Positions 50,900 through 59,979 of a DNA stretch of 64,000 bases are shown piece by piece. How positions within the stretch are numbered: the stretch's first letter is position 1; the number at the start of each line of letters is the position of its first letter. The DNA comes from Algoriphagus pacificus (GTDB lineage: Bacteria > Bacteroidota > Bacteroidia > Cytophagales > Cyclobacteriaceae), in the NCBI RefSeq assembly GCF_017254845.1, contig NZ_JAFKCU010000004.1, forward strand, positions 62,001 through 126,000. Reading direction: 5' to 3'. The position numbers and the translations under genes were made by a program. Below the pieces are notes generated by a model. The model did no database searches and had not been told where the DNA came from. It saw only the letters and a program-made list of their open reading frames with translations.

Positions 50900-53560
50900 T
50901 TACTTCTGCTGCTCCAAGAAGGTTACCAAAGAAGACAGTTCCTCATAAGAAAGTGAGTTTGCCAACCCTGCTGGCATGATGGAGTTTTCCATCTCTTTTC
51001 TGCTTCTGATGTTATTCTTCTTGACAGTAGTGGCATTTCCAGTGATATCCCTGAGAGTTAATTCATCAGCAGATTCAGCTGTGATAAAGCCCATATAAGT
51101 TTCTCCATCTTTGGTGTCTATCATAAACGAAGCAAAACCTTGGGAAATAGAAGCATTTGGTTTCAGGATAGATTCAGTAATCTGGTCGCGATTCATGATA
51201 GAACCGATTTGTCCCATGAATGGACCTTTCATTACTTGACCTTTCTCAATGCTGTGACAGGCGATACAACCCTGACTAGTGAATAAAGCTTTTCCTTTTA
51301 CCGGATCTCCTTTCACTTCACTCATAGCCAAAATCACGTCTTCAATGGAAGATTCGCCTACCTGACCTTTTTTATTCTTGATAGCTTCCAAGTCCACTTT
51401 TGTTTCTTCCACTATCAATTCTTCAGTGACAGTTCCAAGCTCGGAGATTTCCATACGATGACGGTCGTTTAAACCCGCAAAGAAATTCTTTTTGGAAGGA
51501 TTGGCATTGCTGTATTCTTGAACCAAGAAGTCCTTGATTTTATCAGAAGACTCCCAAGTGATTCCTTTGTAATAAGGACCATGTGTATCTGGTCTGGTAC
51601 TCCACCACCAGCTGCCATCATAAGGAGCTTCCTCTTGATACAATCTGGATATAGTGGTCAAAATCTCATTCTTTAATTCTTCATCTTCTGAGTTTTCGTA
51701 AGCTTTCATCAAGCCTTCCACAGCTTTTGGATCATGCATGTATCTCAAAGCCCAAAGTGCAAGTTTGGGATTGGAGTCTATTGCTTCCACTGTAGCATCT
51801 ACTGCCTCTAATTCAACCAAAGATTTTACTGCCAAGTGAGGCAAAATTATTGCAGAATTTGGAGTGGCATGAGGACCTTCAGTTCCCGGTTCAGGGATTT
51901 TTGCAGTAGCTGGAGCTTGGATTTCCAACAAAGTTTCCGCTGCATCTTTTTTACCCAATCTTCCTAAACCAACAATCGCAGCTGCCTGCACTCTTGGATT
52001 TGCATCATGAACTGCAGCAATAAATGCCTCTTCTGGTACATTTGACAAACAGCTTTTTCTATCTGCCAAAGCTCTCAAAGCGAACTCGCGAATTTTGTCT
52101 TCTTCGCTTAGCTTAAGTAATTCCTCAACACCGCTGGCACAAGCTGCTTGTGCATAGGTATAGATTCCAGCTACTCGATTTTGAAGAGGAAGCGATTTAT
52201 CTTGGGCAATTTTCAAAGCGGCCATAGCTGCCTGATCTGCCTCTCTTTTCAATAACTCTTGTTGGGCATGGAATCTAGTCACAGAATTATTAGCTTTTAA
52301 TATTTCAGCCAATTCTTCAACTGATGCGGCTTTTAAATCTGGGAAAGCTTCGTAAGTCCAATCTTTAGGAACTACTTTCACCACATAGCCTTTTTCAGGG
52401 CTACCTTTATATCCAGCACCATCCCAAGCCGCCAAGAACATTCTACCCGATCCATCCACATCTACATCTGTGATCTGGGAAAGCTTTATAAATCTTTCAT
52501 CTTTTTGGGTAAAGCCAGGTCCATCCATCGTAACTCTATGGATAAAGAGTTGGCTTCTGCCCCAATCAGCCATCATAGGCACATGGTTGTATTCAACAGG
52601 CCATCTGTCATCGTCCATGAAATAGGAGCCAGTACCAGATCCACCACCAAGATCTGCCAAAGCAGGGATGATTTCATCTGTAAAATTTTTGAAAAGGCTT
52701 GGATATCCGTACTCACCACTTTGTACATAATGTATAAATCGGATGTTCCATCCACCGCCATCGTTGGTATTTCCTCTTGTGTAAACATTCATGAATGGAT
52801 CGATTGCCACATCATAAATATTTCTTGTTCCATGAGCGTAAACTTCCATTTCGGTACCATCAGGTCTTACTCTGACAATTCCTCCGCCAAGCATGGTCAT
52901 TTTCTTTCCGCTTCTATCTTCTGCTTCATGGAATCCAAAATCCCCAACAGCGATATAAATCCAACCGTCAATTCCCATTCGGATACCATTCGTCGCATGG
53001 TCAGTTCCTCGGCTTCTTAGTGATTCTGGGGAACAGATGTTTTTGATCAAGGGATTAGCTGGTCCATCAGCAACTCCATCCCCATCTTTGTCGACAAATT
53101 CGACCAAATCCATTCTTTCAGCTTCGCCTGTCGACTCATTGAAAACTGTATGCAAAACAAAAACCTGATCTCCTACAGCCATGATTCCTCGTGGATTGTC
53201 CACTTTGACGAACTCAGAATGAGTTTCGTAAGTCCCATCATTGTCACTGTCGATCAATTTAATGATGCTTCCTTTTCCAGGTTCTTTTCCCAAGGAGCCC
53301 ATCATATCTACACCGACGAAAACTTCACCCGTTGGAAGTACAGCAAGACATGCAGGACTAGGCACCAAGTCCGGTCCGGCAATATTTTCCATGACCAAAG
53401 CAGTGGTATCTGGGGTGAAAGAAGCGGGATCGAATCCGGTAGGAGAGTAATACTCCTTTAATTCCTGAAGATCAGAAGTTGTAGAAGTTTCGTACTTAGA
53501 ACATCCAAACAGGGTTGTAAGAGCAAATACTCCGAGCAGAGAGATTTTTGATTTAGTCAT
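50900..53560 (-). CDS. Lipoprotein cytochrome: propeller, HEAT repeats and c-type heme (886 aa)
   Basis: Second protein of the PVC-type heme-binding class. The lipobox is FGCSK (Cys about 20). The propeller portion (about 60-400) has DLVPSPACLAVLPTGEVFVG, GTDHATNGIRMGIDGWIYIAVGDFG and ITDVDVDGSGRMFLAAWDG. HEAT-type helical repeats follow to about 650. The cytochrome domain near the C-terminus carries CIACH (about 767-771), and a likely axial Met sits in SIMPAG. It differs from the 45722 protein in propeller sequence, so the two are paralogs with probably different substrates. Electron acceptor not known; the diheme cytochromes elsewhere in the window are possible. Confidence 0.88.
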   Translation of the reverse strand: MTKSKISLLGVFALTTLFGCSKYETSTTSDLQELKEYYSPTGFDPASFTPDTTALVMENIAGPDLVPSPACLAVLPTGEVFVGVDMMGSLGKEPGKGSIIKLIDSDNDGTYETHSEFVKVDNPRGIMAVGDQVFVLHTVFNESTGEAERMDLVEFVDKDGDGVADGPANPLIKNICSPESLRSRGTDHATNGIRMGIDGWIYIAVGDFGFHEAEDRSGKKMTMLGGGIVRVRPDGTEMEVYAHGTRNIYDVAIDPFMNVYTRGNTNDGGGWNIRFIHYVQSGEYGYPSLFKNFTDEIIPALADLGGGSGTGSYFMDDDRWPVEYNHVPMMADWGRSQLFIHRVTMDGPGFTQKDERFIKLSQITDVDVDGSGRMFLAAWDGAGYKGSPEKGYVVKVVPKDWTYEAFPDLKAASVEELAEILKANNSVTRFHAQQELLKREADQAAMAALKIAQDKSLPLQNRVAGIYTYAQAACASGVEELLKLSEEDKIREFALRALADRKSCLSNVPEEAFIAAVHDANPRVQAAAIVGLGRLGKKDAAETLLEIQAPATAKIPEPGTEGPHATPNSAIILPHLAVKSLVELEAVDATVEAIDSNPKLALWALRYMHDPKAVEGLMKAYENSEDEELKNEILTTISRLYQEEAPYDGSWWWSTRPDTHGPYYKGITWESSDKIKDFLVQEYSNANPSKKNFFAGLNDRHRMEISELGTVTEELIVEETKVDLEAIKNKKGQVGESSIEDVILAMSEVKGDPVKGKALFTSQGCIACHSIEKGQVMKGPFMGQIGSIMNRDQITESILKPNASISQGFASFMIDTKDGETYMGFITAESADELTLRDITGNATTVKKNNIRSRKEMENSIMPAGLANSLSYEELSSLVTFLEQQK

Positions 53561-53762
53561 ACTAAAAAAGCGAATAGGTTACTGTTGTTAATCTTTTACA
53601 GATTTTAAGGCCTCCAAATATAAGGGATTCATATCCTTTAAGCCTTAAGATGCCTTGATTCCTTGTTGAACCTACCGCTTCGATGGATGAGTGGTTGTAT
53701 TTTTCTGGGGTTTCGGAGAATGAATTTCAAGTAAAAAGTCTAAACTCTTCGTTCAAATTCAC

Positions 53763-55145
53763 TTACTTTTCTTTCTCTACTCTCTCGTCAATTGCCTTTG
53801 CTCTTAACTCAATAAATTTATTGGGACCGTTTTCAGTTTTGATCAACTCAAAAGAATCATAAAGTTCACCGATAGCAGTATAGCTTTCAAATAATAAATG
53901 ATCTCCTTTGACAGTGATAACTTGAAAAAGCTGGGTGTTTTCTCCACTTCTATCTTTTGTAGCTCCCAGTTCCGTCCAATCACCTCCCACCTCATACATT
54001 TTTCCACCGCTTACTGAAACCACATAGACGGTTCCTGTTTGATCTCTCAAATTGACTCCCTCCAGAATATTTTCTCCGGGAGAAACTCTTCCGCGAGCGT
54101 AGCTATGATCATGTCCTTGAAGAGCCAGATCCACATGGTATTTATCAAAAATCGGTTTCCAGATTTCTCTTAAAGTGGGATTATCTCTGCCGGATGAAGC
54201 AGAATAAATTGGATGATGATAGGTGACAATGATCCATTTTTGTTTGGTGTTCTTCAATAAATTTTCCAGCCATTCTGCCTGAATGTCCAAATCTCGATTA
54301 CTGTTCAAAGCAATGATTCTAGCATCTTGATAATCCATGTAATAGACTGTCTCCTCTAGACCTTTGGGTCCATTTTGGGGGAGTGTGAATTGAGGGTTCC
54401 ACTGGATAGAAAGGCTTCTTTCCTTGGCAGCAGCTTCCAAAGAATCCTTGGCTCTGTATTCATGGTTGCCGGGAGTCGGGACAGATGGGATCATACTATG
54501 GATAAAGCCACCTGCGGTAAACCACTCATGCCATTCCTGTTCACGATGAGCAGAGTTGATCAAATCTCCTGCATGGATAAAAAATTTAGCATCCGGAGCT
54601 GTTTTGAACCCTTCGCGGATCAGTCTAGACCAAAGCTCTAAAATGTAGTTTTGAGCATCGCCAACATATAAAAAGGAGAATTCTTCATTTAAGTCCTCTG
54701 AGGCAGTTTCAAACTGAAACCATTCACTCCATCGCTCTCCATCACCAACCCTGTAGCCGTAAATAGTAGCGGGGCTTAGGTCCTTTATTTCGAGAGAATG
54801 GTAATTAGCTTTAACTTCTGCAGTTTGGATGTTTTCCGCGTCAAGAAGTTCGGTTTTAGCCTTAATGGTTTTCCCATTTTGCCAAAATTTTGGATCTCCA
54901 GTGGCTTTTGCTATCTCCACAAATCCTTCAGTAACTTCCGTGGAGGTTCTCCAAGTAATATTGATTTCATGCGAGGGCTTCTGTCCAAAATTTAGGATAA
55001 TCCGATCAGGGTGTAAGTTGGGTTTGCTCCAATCAAACTCAAATTTGGGTTCCTGGTATTGTTTGATTTCCTGCGAAAAGGATTGAAAGACAAGGGCTAA
55101 AAAAAGAAGGGTACTTAAGCTTATTTTTCCTAGAGTATGAAGCAT
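53763..55145 (-). CDS. Purple acid phosphatase-like metallophosphoesterase
   Basis: Exported phosphatase of 460 aa. Signal peptide (about 1-24), then a fibronectin-like N-terminal domain (about 45-145; PSHEINITWRTS) and the calcineurin-like core. Dinuclear metal-site motifs are visible: FLYVGDAQ, FIHAGDLINSA, PTPGNHEYR, VTYHHPIYS and LQGHDHSYARG. The pattern and domain order fit purple acid phosphatases, which release phosphate from esters at low phosphate. No Pho-type regulatory box is recognisable. It stands alone upstream of tRNA-Ser on the same strand. Confidence 0.9.
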   Translation of the reverse strand: MLHTLGKISLSTLLFLALVFQSFSQEIKQYQEPKFEFDWSKPNLHPDRIILNFGQKPSHEINITWRTSTEVTEGFVEIAKATGDPKFWQNGKTIKAKTELLDAENIQTAEVKANYHSLEIKDLSPATIYGYRVGDGERWSEWFQFETASEDLNEEFSFLYVGDAQNYILELWSRLIREGFKTAPDAKFFIHAGDLINSAHREQEWHEWFTAGGFIHSMIPSVPTPGNHEYRAKDSLEAAAKERSLSIQWNPQFTLPQNGPKGLEETVYYMDYQDARIIALNSNRDLDIQAEWLENLLKNTKQKWIIVTYHHPIYSASSGRDNPTLREIWKPIFDKYHVDLALQGHDHSYARGRVSPGENILEGVNLRDQTGTVYVVSVSGGKMYEVGGDWTELGATKDRSGENTQLFQVITVKGDHLLFESYTAIGELYDSFELIKTENGPNKFIELRAKAIDERVEKEK

Positions 55146-55347
55146 GATGATCTTGGGTTTGAAAAATGATGTTCCCTAAGATATGCTTAAAAATAAATTT
55201 GTACCACCGAAGCCTGACTAGATCGCCAATAATCACATTAAAATAATTCAGACGTTATTGTTTGGAAACAATAGCCAAATACAATTCAGACTTAGGTTTC
55301 TACCTGAGGAAAGGCCAGGCATCACACATGTTCGATGACTAAAAATG

Positions 55348-55377
55348 AAAAAACCCAAGCAATTTGCTTGGGTTTTA
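55348..55377 (-). terminator. Terminator after tRNA-Ser
   Basis: AAAACCCAAGCAA pairs with TTGCTTGGGTTTT across 55351-55377 on the plus strand. On the minus strand it ends in T-rich sequence. It lies right behind the 3' end of the tRNA. Confidence 0.88.
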
Positions 55378-55381
55378 AGTG

Positions 55382-55466
55382 CAGAGGAAGAGGGATTCGA
55401 ACCCCCGGTACCTCACGGTACAACGGTTTTCAAGACCGCCGCATTCGACCACTCTGCCATTCCTCT
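55382..55466 (-). tRNA. tRNA-Ser(UGA)
   Basis: Class II tRNA of 85 nt. The acceptor stem is AGAGGAA/TTCCTCT with discriminator G. The D-arm region is TGGCAGAGTGGTCGAATG, the anticodon loop is CTTGAAA with anticodon TGA, a long variable arm (GTACCGTGAGGTAC) follows, and the T-loop is GGTTCGAATCC. The long variable arm and UGA anticodon identify serine. CCA is not encoded. A terminator follows. Confidence 0.97.
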
Positions 55467-55628
55467 AGGTCGTTTTCAAGATTTCTCCTGATTCGGTTCG
55501 CAAAGGTAGGATAATTAGAAACTTTTGCAAAGCTGATCAGGTGTTTTTCTGCTAAGTGACTGATTTTTTGGAGGAAAAATTTATGATGTTCTTTTGTAAA
55601 TCAATTTGGCTTGTCTGATTGAGAATAT

Positions 55629-56612
55629 TCAATCATTATTTTTCTGTGAAATGGATTCGTATGCTTCTCCTTTCTCTGGGTTTAAAAGTTTTTTCTCCTC
55701 TTCAATCAGATCCAAACTGACATTCACCTCAAAACACACCAAAACAATCAGAGAGGTAATCAAAAGCCAAAGCATCAGCGCGATAAGCGTTCCGATGGAC
55801 CCATAAAGCTTGTTGTAACTTGCAAAATTATTCAAGTAAAAGCTGAATCCATAAAATCCCAAAGTAATCAAAAGTCCCCCTAGTCTTGCTCCGATGGAGA
55901 AAAAGCGCCATTTGTCATGCACAGCTGGGGCAAAGCGAAAAATAAATGCGGTAGTGATGTAAAACATAAAAAGCAAAACCAAAAATTTCAAGGTAGAGAA
56001 TAGAAAAATCATAAATCCAGAATTGAACACCTGGAGTTCGTCGAGCCTTCGGATAATTACGCTTCCCACGATCATGACTGTACTTGCCGCAAAAATGGTC
56101 AAGACAAGAATGAAAACGATGCTGGCTGCAATTGCTCTGGATTGGAAGAAACCTCGATTTTCTTTTGTTTGATAAACCGAATTGAAAGAGTTCATCATAG
56201 ACATCACTCCTTGAGTGGAGGAGAATAATGCGAAAAAGAAACCTAAAGAAATTAAACTCTGGCGTGGTCTTGACACAATGTCCATGATGGTGGTCTCCGC
56301 TTGGGAATAAAGCTCTCCAGGTAATATTTCCTGTACGAATGTCAGAATGTTTTGGGTGGTGACTATTGGGAAAACATCCTGTAAATAAGGAATGATGTTT
56401 AAGAGAAAAAGTATCAGAGGGAAAAGTGCTAAAGTAAAACTGAAGGCCACAGAACCGGCACGTTCTACAATATCATCTTTTTGGAGTTGCTGGATAAAGA
56501 TTCTCCCTACATCATATAGGTTTTTATCAGGATCACCGAAATGAACCTTCTGAAAATACTTGGCCTTTTCTTCCAGACGGTTCCGGTACAACTGAATCTT
56601 TTCTCTAATCAC
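55629..56612 (-). CDS. YihY/BrkB-family inner-membrane protein
   Basis: Integral membrane protein of 327 aa with six predicted helices (residues about 56-80, 110-140, 150-180, 190-220, 230-255 and 265-295). Family features include VERAGSVAFSFTLALFPLILFLLNIIP and the SIGTLIALMLWLLITSLIVL segment in the last helices. A GTG start at 56612 is used. The family was once called ribonuclease BN by mistake; it is now seen as a membrane transporter- or lipid-related family with no proven reaction. It is the last gene of the mltG/thioesterase/yihY group, 12 bases after the thioesterase. Confidence 0.88.
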   Translation of the reverse strand: MIREKIQLYRNRLEEKAKYFQKVHFGDPDKNLYDVGRIFIQQLQKDDIVERAGSVAFSFTLALFPLILFLLNIIPYLQDVFPIVTTQNILTFVQEILPGELYSQAETTIMDIVSRPRQSLISLGFFFALFSSTQGVMSMMNSFNSVYQTKENRGFFQSRAIAASIVFILVLTIFAASTVMIVGSVIIRRLDELQVFNSGFMIFLFSTLKFLVLLFMFYITTAFIFRFAPAVHDKWRFFSIGARLGGLLITLGFYGFSFYLNNFASYNKLYGSIGTLIALMLWLLITSLIVLVCFEVNVSLDLIEEEKKLLNPEKGEAYESISQKNND

Positions 56613-56624
56613 TAGCTAATAATT

Positions 56625-57029
56625 CTAAAAATACGGTTTCAATAAAGCTAATAAATTCTGAGGAGGTCTTGTTGGCTGATGACTGTCTTTTTTTAGAAAG
56701 GCTAAAGTTGTCCAACCTTTAGTAATCAGTTCATTTTCTTGATTGTACACTTCGTATTCGAATTTGATCCGTACACCCGGAATTTCAGGAATTGTTGTTT
56801 TTATGGTCAAAAGCTCATCGTATTTGCCGGGTTTAAGGTAAGTATAATGACTTTCTAGCACGGGCATCATGATTCCATCTTCCTCCATTCCTTTGTAGCT
56901 AAAGCCTATATTCCTCATGGCTTCTACTCGACCAACTTCAAAATACATCGCATAATTGCCATAATAGACATAACTCATCTGGTCTGTTTCAGCATAGCGA
57001 ACCCGTACTTGAGTTTCAGATTGGTACAT
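56625..57029 (-). CDS. YbgC/4HBT-type acyl-CoA thioesterase
   Basis: Hotdog-fold thioesterase of 134 aa from ATG 57029. The catalytic segment is VRYAETDQMSYVYYGNYAMYFEVGRVEAMR, given here only by key residues: Asp16 after the Tyr, and the Tyr/Asn in VYYGNY. The canonical histidine that follows the aspartate (D-x-x-G-x-V-x-H) is changed: here the line reads MSYVYYGNY. Related proteins in Bacteroidota keep this variant. The ATG begins two bases after the mltG stop, so it is coupled to it. Family members hydrolyse acyl-CoAs and some connect to the Tol-Pal envelope system. Confidence 0.87.
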   Translation of the reverse strand: MYQSETQVRVRYAETDQMSYVYYGNYAMYFEVGRVEAMRNIGFSYKGMEEDGIMMPVLESHYTYLKPGKYDELLTIKTTIPEIPGVRIKFEYEVYNQENELITKGWTTLAFLKKDSHQPTRPPQNLLALLKPYF

Positions 57030-57031
57030 GA

Positions 57032-58075
57032 TCAATAAATTTTAGCAGCATTCAGCGCTGCTTGATAGCGTCTTGCATTTACATTATGCTGCGCCAAAGT
57101 TGATGCAAATGAATGATAGCCTGAAAAATCTTCTTTAGCACAGAAATACAAGTAATTATGATCCTCAGGATTCAAAACTGCCTCCAGCGAATTGATGTCT
57201 GGAAGGTTAATAGGGCCTGGAGGTAAGCCAGCATATTTGTAGGTGTTGTAAGGGCTTTCTATCTCTTTATGCACATTTAGGACTCTTTTCAAAGAAAAAT
57301 CACCCACTGCAAAAACCAAGGTGGGATCTGCCTGCAACGGCATTCCGAGGTTTAATCGATTTAGATAAACACCTGCGATTTTTGGTCTTTCATCAGATTT
57401 TTGGCTTTCTGACTGGACAATGGAAGCCAAAGTGCTCACCTCTTTTGGAGTCATTCCCAATGTTGCAGCCTTTTCTTTTCTTTCAGGAGTCCAAAAAGCC
57501 TGGTATTCCTTATACATTCTGTCAAAAAGAGCTTCCGGGCTGGTATTCCACCAAACTTCATAGGTGTTTGGAATAAACATGCTCATGATAGTCTCCTCCT
57601 CAAAGTCAAATTTTCTGATGAAAACAGAATCCTGAATGAGGTCTAAAAACTGCTCTTCGTTAATCTCAAGATTTTTAGTAATCCGCTCTGCCAAGTCTTC
57701 CTTTGTGCGGATGTTATTGAAAGTAATTCGAACCGGAGCTTGATTTCCTGATCTAAGATGCCGAACCAATTCTGTATTGGTCATTTTTGGGCTGATGATA
57801 TAAAGCCCAGGTTTTACAGCATCTTGATACCCCAACACTTTTGAAACAAAGGAGAAACTGACCATATCATTGACCACCCTGTCCTCATATAGTTGGTTAC
57901 TCACTTGCTTGAAAGTGGCGTTACTTGGAATTTTTAAGGTATAACTCTGCTCTGTTTCTAATAAACTATTGGGGCTGAAAAACACCTGATAGAAATAGAA
58001 GGACATGGAAATTGCCAAAACCGAAAAGGAGATGATCAATACCAGGAATATTTTGTTCTTTTTATCGCTTCGCAT
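57032..58075 (-). CDS. mltG: Endolytic murein transglycosylase MltG
   Basis: Peptidoglycan lytic transglycosylase of 347 aa. One N-terminal membrane segment (about 10-30) anchors it in the inner membrane. The YceG/MltG domain includes a LysM-like N-terminal part (about 40-105) and the catalytic part. IVQSESQKSDERPKIAGVYLNRL contains the glutamate of the active site (Glu in SESQK), and LQADPTLVFA and YNTYKYAGLPPGPI are further signatures. MltG cuts nascent glycan strands and sets their length. It lies ahead of the thioesterase and YihY genes in one transcript. Confidence 0.93.
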   Translation of the reverse strand: MRSDKKNKIFLVLIISFSVLAISMSFYFYQVFFSPNSLLETEQSYTLKIPSNATFKQVSNQLYEDRVVNDMVSFSFVSKVLGYQDAVKPGLYIISPKMTNTELVRHLRSGNQAPVRITFNNIRTKEDLAERITKNLEINEEQFLDLIQDSVFIRKFDFEEETIMSMFIPNTYEVWWNTSPEALFDRMYKEYQAFWTPERKEKAATLGMTPKEVSTLASIVQSESQKSDERPKIAGVYLNRLNLGMPLQADPTLVFAVGDFSLKRVLNVHKEIESPYNTYKYAGLPPGPINLPDINSLEAVLNPEDHNYLYFCAKEDFSGYHSFASTLAQHNVNARRYQAALNAAKIY

Positions 58076-58164
58076 AGGGCTTCAAAAATAAGAAAAAATA
58101 CTTTTACAGGGATTACTCTAATTCCCACTAAAAAGTTTCTCATCCCTTAGACTATATTTATTTG

Positions 58165-58578
58165 ATGAAAATCATTCCAGTAACCTGTGCAATACTAATT
58201 CACCAAAATAAATTTTTGGCTGCAAAGCGATCCAGCAACATGAGTTTAGCGGGTTTTTGGGAGTTTCCAGGCGGAAAAGTGGAGGAAGGGGAAAGTCCTG
58301 AAACTTGCCTGATCAGGGAAATCAAAGAAGAGCTCGGAATTGTAATCAGGATAATTGAGCCCATGACTCCTTCAGTATATAGCTATTCTGAAGATAAAAA
58401 TATTCAGTTATTCCCTTTTCTATGTTCTTGGGAATCAGGTGAAATCAACTTGGCTGAACATGAAAAAATTGTTTGGATCACTACAAATGAAATCAATGAC
58501 TTAACTTGGGCACCTGCTGATATTCCCATTGCAAAGGAACTTTCAGAAAACTGGCAGGTTTTTCGAAGTAAGGCTTAG
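58165..58578 (+). CDS. mutT: MutT-type Nudix hydrolase
   Basis: 8-oxo-dGTP diphosphatase-like protein of 137 aa from ATG 58165 (an in-frame TTG at 58162 would add one residue). The Nudix box is complete: GGKVEEGE (about 36-43) followed by REIKEELGI. The protein begins KIIPVTCAILIHQNKFLAAKR-like, typical of the MutT branch, and ends with WAPADIPIA, which resembles the base-recognition region. MutT cleanses the nucleotide pool of oxidised guanine. It starts divergently from mltG and is followed 21 bases later by the YciO-like gene. Confidence 0.9.
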   Translation: MKIIPVTCAILIHQNKFLAAKRSSNMSLAGFWEFPGGKVEEGESPETCLIREIKEELGIVIRIIEPMTPSVYSYSEDKNIQLFPFLCSWESGEINLAEHEKIVWITTNEINDLTWAPADIPIAKELSENWQVFRSKA

Positions 58579-58599
58579 CGAAAGGCATAACATAAAATC

Positions 58600-59229
58600 A
58601 TGGCTGCTGAATTTATTCGATTGTATGAAGAGAATCCTGATCCCAAAAAAATCAGGGAGATTGCAGATGTCCTAAGAAATGGGGGAGTAGTGATTTATCC
58701 AACCGATACCGTTTATGGACTGGGTTGTGATATTACCAATCTCAGAGCTGTGGAGAGAATCTGCAGGATCAAGGGAATCAATCCAAAGAAGCATAACTTT
58801 TCTTTCATCTGTGCCGATTTGAGTAATATTTCGCAGTATACAAGAGTGATTACAAAGCCTGTTTTCAAGATGATGAAAAAGGCATTTCCTGGACCATTTA
58901 CATTTATTTTGGAAGCCAATACACAGGTTCCCAAAATTCTACATAGCAATAAAAAAACTGTTGGGATTCGTGTTCCAAATCATGCTGTTCCAAGGATGTT
59001 GGTTGAGGAATTGGGTCAACCCTTGCTTTCTACTTCCATCCACGATGAAGATGAAGTAATTGAATACAGCACAGATCCAGAATTGATCTTTGAAAAATAC
59101 GAGCATCTGGTGGATGTCGTGATCAATGGTGGCTACGGTCAAAATGTGGGATCTACTATTTTGGATTGCATAGGAGACGAGGTGGAAGTTCTCAGAGAAG
59201 GGTTAGGAAAGCTAGAAGATATTATCTAG
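58600..59229 (+). CDS. YrdC/Sua5-family protein, YciO branch
   Basis: Protein of 209 aa with the YrdC fold, the fold of L-threonylcarbamoyladenylate synthases. The KxR-type pocket is visible as YPTDTVYGLGCD, RICRIKG, FPGPFTFILEA, VGIRVPNH and LLSTSIH. Its whole layout and length are closer to YciO than to TsaC or Sua5, which matters because YciO has weak or different activity. It has no SUA5 C-terminal domain. If it is the only YrdC protein in the genome it must supply the tRNA t6A intermediate. The gene lies between mutT and the WbqC gene, in a line of housekeeping genes. Confidence 0.85.
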   Translation: MAAEFIRLYEENPDPKKIREIADVLRNGGVVIYPTDTVYGLGCDITNLRAVERICRIKGINPKKHNFSFICADLSNISQYTRVITKPVFKMMKKAFPGPFTFILEANTQVPKILHSNKKTVGIRVPNHAVPRMLVEELGQPLLSTSIHDEDEVIEYSTDPELIFEKYEHLVDVVINGGYGQNVGSTILDCIGDEVEVLREGLGKLEDII

Positions 59230-59274
59230 ATCAAATTAAAGGCTTTTCAATAAGCCAAATCAAAGCGTTTATTT

Positions 59275-59895
59275 ATGAAAAGAGTCGCTGTAGACTTGCA
59301 TTTTCTTCCCTGTTTAGAGTTTTTTTCTTGTATCGCTGATGCGGATGAAATAGTTGTTTCGCCTCTTGAAATGTATCAGAGACAGTCTTACCTAAACCGC
59401 TGTAGGATAAGGTTGGCGAATAAAGTTGAGACGCTGAGTGTTCCTATCCAAGGAAGGAGGCCAAGGTTGCCCCTTTCGAAAGTTAGGGTGGATTATACCC
59501 AAAACTGGCAGAAAATTCATTTGCGTGGAATTCAGTCAGCTTATGGTAAAGCCCCTTTTTTCGAATTTTATTTCCCCTATTTATCTCCGGTCTATGAACA
59601 AAAACATGCCTGTTTGTGGGATCTCAATTTCGAAATGCTGACAATATGTCTCAAGCTTTTAAGGTATACTGGCAAGCTGACTGTAGTTGATGCGATAGAA
59701 AATGAAGAGGTGGATTTGGATATAAGAGGTCAAATTGGGCCCTCAGTGCATTTTTCAGAAAGAAATTACTATCAGGAAGTACCCTATACTCAACTTTTTG
59801 GCTTAGACTTTGAGCCCAATCTTAGTGTTCTCGATATTTTGTTTTGTACAGGGCCCGAAGCGAAAAAGCTTTTGTTAAGTTCTGTAAAAAATTAA
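59275..59895 (+). CDS. WbqC-family protein
   Basis: Cytosolic protein of 206 aa of the WbqC-like family. It begins VAVDLHFLPCLEFFSCIADAD and has the family segment YQRQSYLNRCRIRLANK followed by LSVPIQG, then SKVRVDYTQNW and HLRGIQSAYGKAPFF. WbqC proteins occur near surface-polysaccharide genes and have a fold with no proven chemistry; some are linked to amino-sugar biosynthesis. Here it is not in a polysaccharide cluster. A hairpin ends the gene before clpC. Confidence 0.88.
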   Translation: MKRVAVDLHFLPCLEFFSCIADADEIVVSPLEMYQRQSYLNRCRIRLANKVETLSVPIQGRRPRLPLSKVRVDYTQNWQKIHLRGIQSAYGKAPFFEFYFPYLSPVYEQKHACLWDLNFEMLTICLKLLRYTGKLTVVDAIENEEVDLDIRGQIGPSVHFSERNYYQEVPYTQLFGLDFEPNLSVLDILFCTGPEAKKLLLSSVKN

Positions 59896-59898
59896 TGA

Positions 59899-59922
59899 AC
59901 AATCCTCAAAAGGATTGTGTTT
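59899..59922 (+). terminator. Terminator before clpC
   Basis: ACAATCCT (59899-59906) pairs with AGGATTGT (59911-59918) and is followed by GTTTTT. It lies just after the WbqC stop and separates it from clpC. Confidence 0.8.
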
Positions 59923-59979
59923 TTAAAACAAATTCGGTAACATACGTACAGGAATATTAAACAATCAGAAAGGAATTAA

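Noticed and set aside
55257-55272. ATTGTTT-GG-AAACAAT palindrome between the phosphatase gene and tRNA-Ser
   Set aside because: Within chance expectation for AT-rich intergenic DNA, with no evidence of a regulator.
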